Below, one piece after another: positions 8,526 through 13,439 of a DNA stretch of 13,439 nucleotides (position 1 is its first letter; every line of letters starts with the position of its first letter). A program made the translations under genes and the position numbers. Below the pieces are notes generated by a model, which saw only the letters and a program-made list of their open reading frames with translations, ran no database searches and was not told the origin of the DNA. The DNA lies in NCBI GenBank assembly GCA_014885115.2, contig WKLE02005809.1, forward strand, positions 1 to 13,439, in the 5' to 3' direction. This DNA comes from Asterionellopsis glacialis. Taxonomy: Eukaryota; Bacillariophyta; Plagiogrammaphyceae; Rhaphoneidales; Asterionellopsidaceae.

Positions 8526-9302
8526 ATGTCTGGTCGCCGAGGTGGAAAGGGAGGTCGAGGACCACGATTTCGTCCTGCTGCGAAAAGCAAGACGTCTGCA
8601 ACATCAAAATCAAAATCTGCAGCATCCAAGGCTGATGCCAAATCTTCAGCAGCAGCAGCAGTAGCAGCAGCTGTGAAAGATGAAGAAATGATGGATGTTG
8701 AAACTGAAAAAATGTTGATACAGCAGCAGCAGCAACAATCTCATCAGGATGAAAGCGACATTGCAATATCTTCTTCCAACAGGGCATTCTCAGTTGATAA
8801 AGAAATGGCACTCACAGATAACATTATTCCACCAATAAAATCTCAAACAACATTAGAACGTACATCTCAACCACGCCCTTGGGGTAAAGTGAGAGCTACA
8901 CCCTACGGTAGCAAAATCGGTGTTCAAAAAGACGACGATGACGACAATTGTCTGAATGATCATCATGATGCTGAAGCTTGGCATGATTGGCGTGCAAAGC
9001 TACCACAACTCGTCTTTCCAAAACCTGGATTTGATCATGTGTATGGACAAGATATGATTGATACAATTGATGGTTCACGCTCTAATCATTTGAAGAATAC
9101 TACTACTATACATAAAAATAGACGCAATCGTAATGGTGGTGTTAGTGAGAATGATGATGATTTTGGAGCGACAGCTGCAGCTTTACAAACTGTACGTCCA
9201 TTTCAAGTAGAAGATGAACAAGATGATGCCAATGATAATAGGATGTATGTGGATGGTAAGAAACAGCAACAGCAACAAACTTCATCATTACCACCTGTGG
9301 AT
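8526..9302 (+). other. Low-complexity N-terminal extension of RPC2
   Basis: Residues 1-259 precede the first segment alignable by eye to POLR3B. They comprise a Gly/Arg-rich start (SGRRGGKGGRGPRFRP), a Lys/Ser/Ala run, a poly-Ala-like stretch, a Gln run coded by CAG repeats near 8720-8738, an acidic Asp run and a second Gln run near 9266-9280. Two pieces look less random: PRPWGKVRATPYGSK (116-130) and a Trp-containing segment with HDWRAKLPQLVFPKPGFD (about 153-170). The Gly/Arg and Lys-rich start could act as a nuclear or nucleolar signal, which is inference. Confidence 0.75.
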
Positions 9303-12300
9303 GCACCTATTAAAGCTCTCAAAGATAAGTGGCGTCTTTTACCACATTTTCTTAAAATGAGAAGTTTGATGAGACAACATATTGATTCCTTCAATCATTT
9401 TGTAACCAAAGAAATTAAACAAATTGTCCAATCACCATCAGCATGTGAAATTCGCAGTGAACACGATCCTAAGTTTTATTTACGGTACACTGATTGTTGG
9501 GTAGGTGAACCAACTGTGGAAGAAGATTCGTATACTTCCACACAGGCCACACCCTTCCAATGTCGATTACGTGATTGTACATATTCAGCTCCTATTTATG
9601 TGAATGTCCGATACACTCGTGGCCGACAAATTGTGGTGAAAAAGAAGGTCATGGTAGGGCGTATGCCTATTATGCTGCGGTCATGCAAGTGTATCTTATC
9701 TGGTAAATCAGAACGACAACTGACACAATTGAAAGAATGTCCGTATGATCCAGGTGGATACTTTGTCGTAAAGGGTGTAGAAAAGGTCATATTGATTCAA
9801 GAACAATTATCGAAGAATCGTGTGATTTTAGAAGAAGACAAGGGAATCGTTCAAGCCTCGATTACCTCTTCTACGCATGAACGTAAATCCAAGGCTTACA
9901 TCTTTTTAAAGAATCGTAAAGTGTACATGAAGAATAATACTTTGGGAAAAGAGGCTATACCTATTGCAATTATAATGAAGGCAATGGGTATTGAATCTGA
10001 TATGGAAATGGTACAATTGGTAGGGTCTGAACCAGAATTAGTAGCAGCTCTAGCATTGTCTATGGAAGAACCCTGTCGTCTTGGAATTCAGACTCAAATG
10101 CAGGCCTTGCGATATATTGGTAGTAAAGTAAGAAGTCAATCATCAGGAGATTGGAATCGTCACAAGAAAACATCTCCCGAAGATGAAGCTCGCGAAGTAT
10201 TGGCCAATATTGTTTTGAGTCACATTCCTGTCATTAATTTTGACTTTTGGCCCAAATGTATTTATGTCGGACATATCATTCGTCGTGTTATGTTGGTAGA
10301 TATGGGGAAAAGTGAATTAGACGATAAGGATTATTACGGAAACAAACGTTTGGAACTTGCTGGTAATTTATTGTCATTGTTGTTTGAAGATTTGTTCAAA
10401 CAGTTCAATAATAACTTAAAACGCCAGACAGATACAATCTTATCCAAGCCAAACCGTGCACAGCCCTTCGATGTCGTAAAGAATATTCGAACTGATACTA
10501 TTACAAATGGTATGACAACAGCGATTTCCACAGGAAATTGGATTATCAAACGTTTTCGTATGGAACGTCCAGGTGTCACACAGGTATTGTCGCGGCTTTC
10601 CTACGTATCTGCACTAGGTATGATGACGCGTGTTAGCAGTCAATTTGAAAAAACACGAAAGGTCTCAGGACCACGATCATTACAACCCAGTCAATGGGGT
10701 ATGCTTTGTCCTGCAGATACACCTGAAGGTGAGGCATGTGGTCTCGTAAAAAACTTAGCGCTTTTGGCACACATCACTACGGATGATCCAGAAGGGCAAC
10801 CTATTGAACGCCTATGTCGTGATTTAGGCGTTGAAGATGTAAGGCGTCTATCTGGAAATGAAATCCATTCGATGGGTGCCTACCTTGTCTTTCTGAATGG
10901 TTTGATATTGGGACTTCATACAAGACCCAGGGAATTGGTACGGAATCTCCGTAATATGCGCCGTCATGGACTTGTGGGTGAATTCGTCTCTGTGTACTTA
11001 CACGAAGGACAGGGCGCGGTCCACATTGCTACCGATGGTGGTCGTGTGTGTCGACCGCTTATTATTGTCGACGAGGCCACTGGATTACCCAAGCTTAAAC
11101 AAATTCACTTGGAAGGCTTGGCATTAGGGACACTTCAAATTCGTGATTTGTTGAAGCAGGGCATTGTGGAATATGTTGACTGTAACGAAGAAAACAATAC
11201 GTTGATTGCTGTCACGGAGCGTGATTTAACAGCAGAAAAGGCAGATAAGAGTAAACAAAAGATGGCTTACACACATCTTGAAATTGATCCTTTAACAGTG
11301 CTTGGAGTTGTTTCAGGACTTGTCGCATTTCCCCATCATAATCAATCTCCACGTAATACCTACCAATGTGCCATGGGAAAACAAGCCATGGGACTTGTAT
11401 CAATTAACCATTATGTCCGCATGGATGGTTTACTTTATAGTCTCGTTTATCCCATGAGACCTATGGTGAAGTCACGGACACTTGATCTTGTGAATTTTGA
11501 TAACATTCCAGGTGGTCAAAATGCATGCATAGCTGTCATGTCTTATAGTGGATATGATATCGAGGATGCGGTAATTCTCAATAAGGCCTCCATCGACCGA
11601 GGCTTTGGAAGATGCATGGTGTTAAGGAAACACCAAAATAGTGTCCGTCGGTATGCAAATGGTACAATGGATCGCACCATGGGACCCCCCGATGCAAGTG
11701 AATTTCCAGATGGTGAAGATGACAAACGTTTTTCGAAATACAAAGCTATCGATAAGGATGGAATATGCCGAGTTGGCGAAGAGTTAGAAAACGGTTCCTT
11801 GATGGTCAACAAGGAATCTCCGACAGATACGTCTACAAGTATTGGTGGAGCAGAATTCGGACTTCATGGCAGTGGCATTGCACCCCACCAAATTCAATAC
11901 AAACCGTCAGGTATGTCCTACCGCGCACCAGTCCCGTCCTATGTCGATAAGGTCCTTATTACCTCCAACGAAAATGAGCAGTTCTTGATAAAAGTAATGG
12001 TCCGACAGGTTCGTCGACCGGAAGTTGGCGATAAGTTTGCATCGCGTCACGGGCAAAAGGGCGTTTGTGGACTTATTGTTCCTCAAGCCGATATGCCGTT
12101 CAACGAATTCGGTCATCCGCCTGATTTAATCATGAATCCTCATGGTTTCCCTTCTAGAATGACTGTAGGGAAGCTCTTGGAATTGTTGGTAGGTAAAGCA
12201 GGAGTTTATGAAGGGCGGCAAGCATATGGGTCAGCATTCGGTGAAGAGCATGGTTCTGCCGACACAGCGGCTGCAGCTGAACATGCTCTAATCCGGAATG

Positions 12301-12758
12301 GACTTAATTATACAGGCAAAGACATCTTGTATAGTGGTTCAAGTGGAGAGCCCCTCGATGCGTATATTTTCTCCGGCCCTGTCTTCTACCAGAAACTCAA
12401 ACATATGGTTCTGGATAAGATGCACGCCAGAGCCCGAGGTCCCCGTGCAGTCCTTACTCGACAGCCAACAGAAGGAAGGTCAAGAGATGGTGGATTGCGC
12501 TTAGGAGAAATGGAGAGAGATTGTTTGATAGCCTACGGAGCGAGTAATTTAATAATGGAACGCCTCATGCATTCATCAGATGCATTCTCGGCCAATGTTT
12601 GTTTAACTTGTGGACTTTTGCAGTACCAAGACTGGTGTCAGTATTGCAGATCCGGAGAGAAAATTGCTGACATTCGACTTCCATATGCTTGCAAACTGCT
12701 GTTCCAAGAGCTGCAGTCCATGAACGTGTTACCAAGACTTCGATTGAAAGATGTGTAA
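8526..12758 (+). CDS. RPC2: DNA-directed RNA polymerase III second-largest subunit (RPC2/POLR3B)
   Basis: The uninterrupted frame encodes 1410 residues from the ATG at 8526, the first after an in-frame stop at 8496. The protein forms the lobe, protrusion, wall and hybrid-binding parts of RNA polymerase III, which transcribes tRNA, 5S and U6 genes in the nucleus. Landmarks: protrusion start KALKDKWRLLP (about 263); DPGGYF (near 408) then VEKVILIQEQLSKNR; GMLCPADTPEGEACG (from 725); GYDIEDAVILNKAS (from 1009), with the acidic pair that helps the active site; GDKFASRHGQKGVCG (from 1168); NPHGFPSRMTVGKL (from about 1204); and a C-terminal zinc site Cys1359, Cys1362, Cys1371, Cys1374, then PYACKLLFQELQSMN. 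ADTPEGEACGLVKNLALLAH and the zinc-finger tail fit Pol III rather than Pol I or II. Human and yeast homologues are 1133 and 1149 residues. The excess is mostly an N-terminal extension of about 260 residues. The absence of introns over 4.2 kb contrasts with the neighbours. Confidence 0.97.
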   Translation: MSGRRGGKGGRGPRFRPAAKSKTSATSKSKSAASKADAKSSAAAAVAAAVKDEEMMDVETEKMLIQQQQQQSHQDESDIAISSSNRAFSVDKEMALTDNIIPPIKSQTTLERTSQPRPWGKVRATPYGSKIGVQKDDDDDNCLNDHHDAEAWHDWRAKLPQLVFPKPGFDHVYGQDMIDTIDGSRSNHLKNTTTIHKNRRNRNGGVSENDDDFGATAAALQTVRPFQVEDEQDDANDNRMYVDGKKQQQQQTSSLPPVDAPIKALKDKWRLLPHFLKMRSLMRQHIDSFNHFVTKEIKQIVQSPSACEIRSEHDPKFYLRYTDCWVGEPTVEEDSYTSTQATPFQCRLRDCTYSAPIYVNVRYTRGRQIVVKKKVMVGRMPIMLRSCKCILSGKSERQLTQLKECPYDPGGYFVVKGVEKVILIQEQLSKNRVILEEDKGIVQASITSSTHERKSKAYIFLKNRKVYMKNNTLGKEAIPIAIIMKAMGIESDMEMVQLVGSEPELVAALALSMEEPCRLGIQTQMQALRYIGSKVRSQSSGDWNRHKKTSPEDEAREVLANIVLSHIPVINFDFWPKCIYVGHIIRRVMLVDMGKSELDDKDYYGNKRLELAGNLLSLLFEDLFKQFNNNLKRQTDTILSKPNRAQPFDVVKNIRTDTITNGMTTAISTGNWIIKRFRMERPGVTQVLSRLSYVSALGMMTRVSSQFEKTRKVSGPRSLQPSQWGMLCPADTPEGEACGLVKNLALLAHITTDDPEGQPIERLCRDLGVEDVRRLSGNEIHSMGAYLVFLNGLILGLHTRPRELVRNLRNMRRHGLVGEFVSVYLHEGQGAVHIATDGGRVCRPLIIVDEATGLPKLKQIHLEGLALGTLQIRDLLKQGIVEYVDCNEENNTLIAVTERDLTAEKADKSKQKMAYTHLEIDPLTVLGVVSGLVAFPHHNQSPRNTYQCAMGKQAMGLVSINHYVRMDGLLYSLVYPMRPMVKSRTLDLVNFDNIPGGQNACIAVMSYSGYDIEDAVILNKASIDRGFGRCMVLRKHQNSVRRYANGTMDRTMGPPDASEFPDGEDDKRFSKYKAIDKDGICRVGEELENGSLMVNKESPTDTSTSIGGAEFGLHGSGIAPHQIQYKPSGMSYRAPVPSYVDKVLITSNENEQFLIKVMVRQVRRPEVGDKFASRHGQKGVCGLIVPQADMPFNEFGHPPDLIMNPHGFPSRMTVGKLLELLVGKAGVYEGRQAYGSAFGEEHGSADTAAAAEHALIRNGLNYTGKDILYSGSSGEPLDAYIFSGPVFYQKLKHMVLDKMHARARGPRAVLTRQPTEGRSRDGGLRLGEMERDCLIAYGASNLIMERLMHSSDAFSANVCLTCGLLQYQDWCQYCRSGEKIADIRLPYACKLLFQELQSMNVLPRLRLKDV

Positions 12759-12873
12759 GAACGGCCTTCAAAATTTATTTTACTTTTTCACATAAAATGT
12801 AGAAAACGTAGCTAAGCATTTCAAGAAACTGAACCAAAAAGCATTTTTCCGATCAAAATGATGTGTAGTTAAT

Positions 12874-12893
12874 TACCTCTCTAGAGAGAGGTA
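12874..12893. repeat. Near-perfect palindrome 3' of RPC2
   Basis: Nine-base arms TACCTCTCT and AGAGAGGTA are separated by two bases. The centre CTCTCTAGAGAG (12877-12888) is a perfect 12-bp palindrome. It lies 116 bp after the RPC2 stop. It could fold into a hairpin in the 3' UTR; no function can be assigned. Confidence 0.6.
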
Positions 12894-13088
12894 TTATGGC
12901 TTACATTCAGTCCCCAACATAAACCAAAAATTCCCACCCCCTTGGGACAGATTTTCCATGCTTTCATCTAAATTTTTTAAATTTTTCTTATTTTTCTTGT
13001 CGAACCCAACACCCTGGGAATGTTCCATTTTCATAAATTATTTTACCAGAAGTGAGTATCAATCCTTCCTCCAATAACATATATTAGT

Positions 13089-13240
13089 TATAATCTGGCC
13101 TGAAATTGACCGCGAGACTCTTAGTTCGATAACTTTTCCAAAACCCCCACTAAAATCGCTCATGCAGAACACGAATTTAGGCTAATTTACCAGTACTCGG
13201 TGCACGAAAAGCCTCGCGGTCAATTTCAGGCTGGATTATA
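13089..13240. repeat. 28-bp imperfect inverted repeat, possible foldback/MITE-like element
   Basis: The left arm (13089-13116) and right arm (13213-13240) are reverse complements at 26 of 28 positions, sharing the 19-base block GCCTGAAATTGACCGCGAG. The 96-bp spacer has no coding frame. Arms this long and this similar are not expected by chance and suggest a short foldback or miniature inverted-repeat element, or the base of a long RNA hairpin. No clear target-site duplication is seen at the flanks. Confidence 0.8.
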
Positions 13241-13265
13241 TTGCTCTCTTTCGTGATGAGGCCGA

Positions 13266-13360
13266 CGATCCTTATCGCGTGACAAAAACGAAAACAAACG
13301 CCGGTCAGTTTTGTTTTTGTAGTCCAAAATATCGTCCTTATCGCGATACAAAAACAAAAA
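13266..13360. repeat. Direct repeat TCCTTATCGCG...ACAAAAAC with internal inverted copy
   Basis: Two direct copies of a motif of about 24 bp, TCCTTATCGCG followed by two variable bases and ACAAAAAC, start near 13268 and 13335, about 67 bp apart. Between them TTTTGTTTTTGTA (13309-13321) is the exact reverse complement of 13347-13359, giving a 13-bp stem with a 25-base loop. This is compact repeat structure without coding content, probably debris of a repeat family. Confidence 0.65.
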
Positions 13361-13439
13361 TTAATTGGTTATTAGCTTATTTTAAGGTAGTAGTACCCTG
13401 TTTTTTCACTCCTGTGCGTAAACCTTTTTTTTTCAAAAC

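Larger units (their letters stand above)
12759..13439. other. Noncoding region downstream of RPC2
   Basis: Contains the RPC2 3' UTR and repeat-rich intergenic DNA, with T- and A-rich runs. No supported reading frame is present. A short palindrome lies at 12874-12893, a long inverted repeat at 13089-13240, and small direct and inverted repeats at 13266-13360. Confidence 0.6.

Noticed and set aside
8398..8811. 137-residue minus-strand frame over the RPC2 start
   Set aside because: Leu-rich complement of Gln/Ala/Lys codons in the RPC2 N-terminal extension.

Overview
The window is nuclear DNA of a eukaryote with short spliceosomal introns (95-246 bp, GT...AG, donors mostly GTAAG). It is AT-leaning, with long low-complexity coding tracts. 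The best guess is a diatom or another stramenopile. This rests on two secreted single-pass membrane proteins with lysine clusters, an RRL site and EP-rich or Pro/Ser/Thr-rich stalks, a layout familiar from diatom silica and cell-surface proteins. No species can be named from the sequence alone.

Layout from left to right. Positions 1-779 are noncoding. A single-exon gene on + (780-2561) encodes a 593-residue type I membrane protein: signal peptide, Lys/Asp/Asn patch, long Glu-Pro repeat, folded luminal domain, membrane helix and acidic tail. Facing it tail to tail, with only 125 bp between stop codons, is a four-exon gene on - (5765-2687). I assembled it as a 916-residue protein of the same architecture: signal peptide, Lys/Gly/Ser-rich patch, about 400 residues of Pro/Ser/Thr stalk, folded domain, membrane helix and basic then mixed tail. 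The two folded domains share predicted secondary-structure order, so the pair may be diverged paralogues.

Positions 5766-6888 are noncoding, with a cluster of GTAC motifs. A three-exon gene on - (7885-6889) encodes the small GTPase ARL2 (187 residues). A 640-bp divergent promoter region separates it from a single-exon gene on + (8526-12758) for the second-largest subunit of RNA polymerase III (RPC2/POLR3B, 1410 residues), which carries an unusual N-terminal extension of about 260 residues. The last 680 bp are noncoding and hold a long imperfect inverted repeat and further small repeats.

ARL2 and RPC2 are housekeeping genes and have no evident functional link to the membrane-protein pair. The pair is the part most likely to hold undescribed biology.
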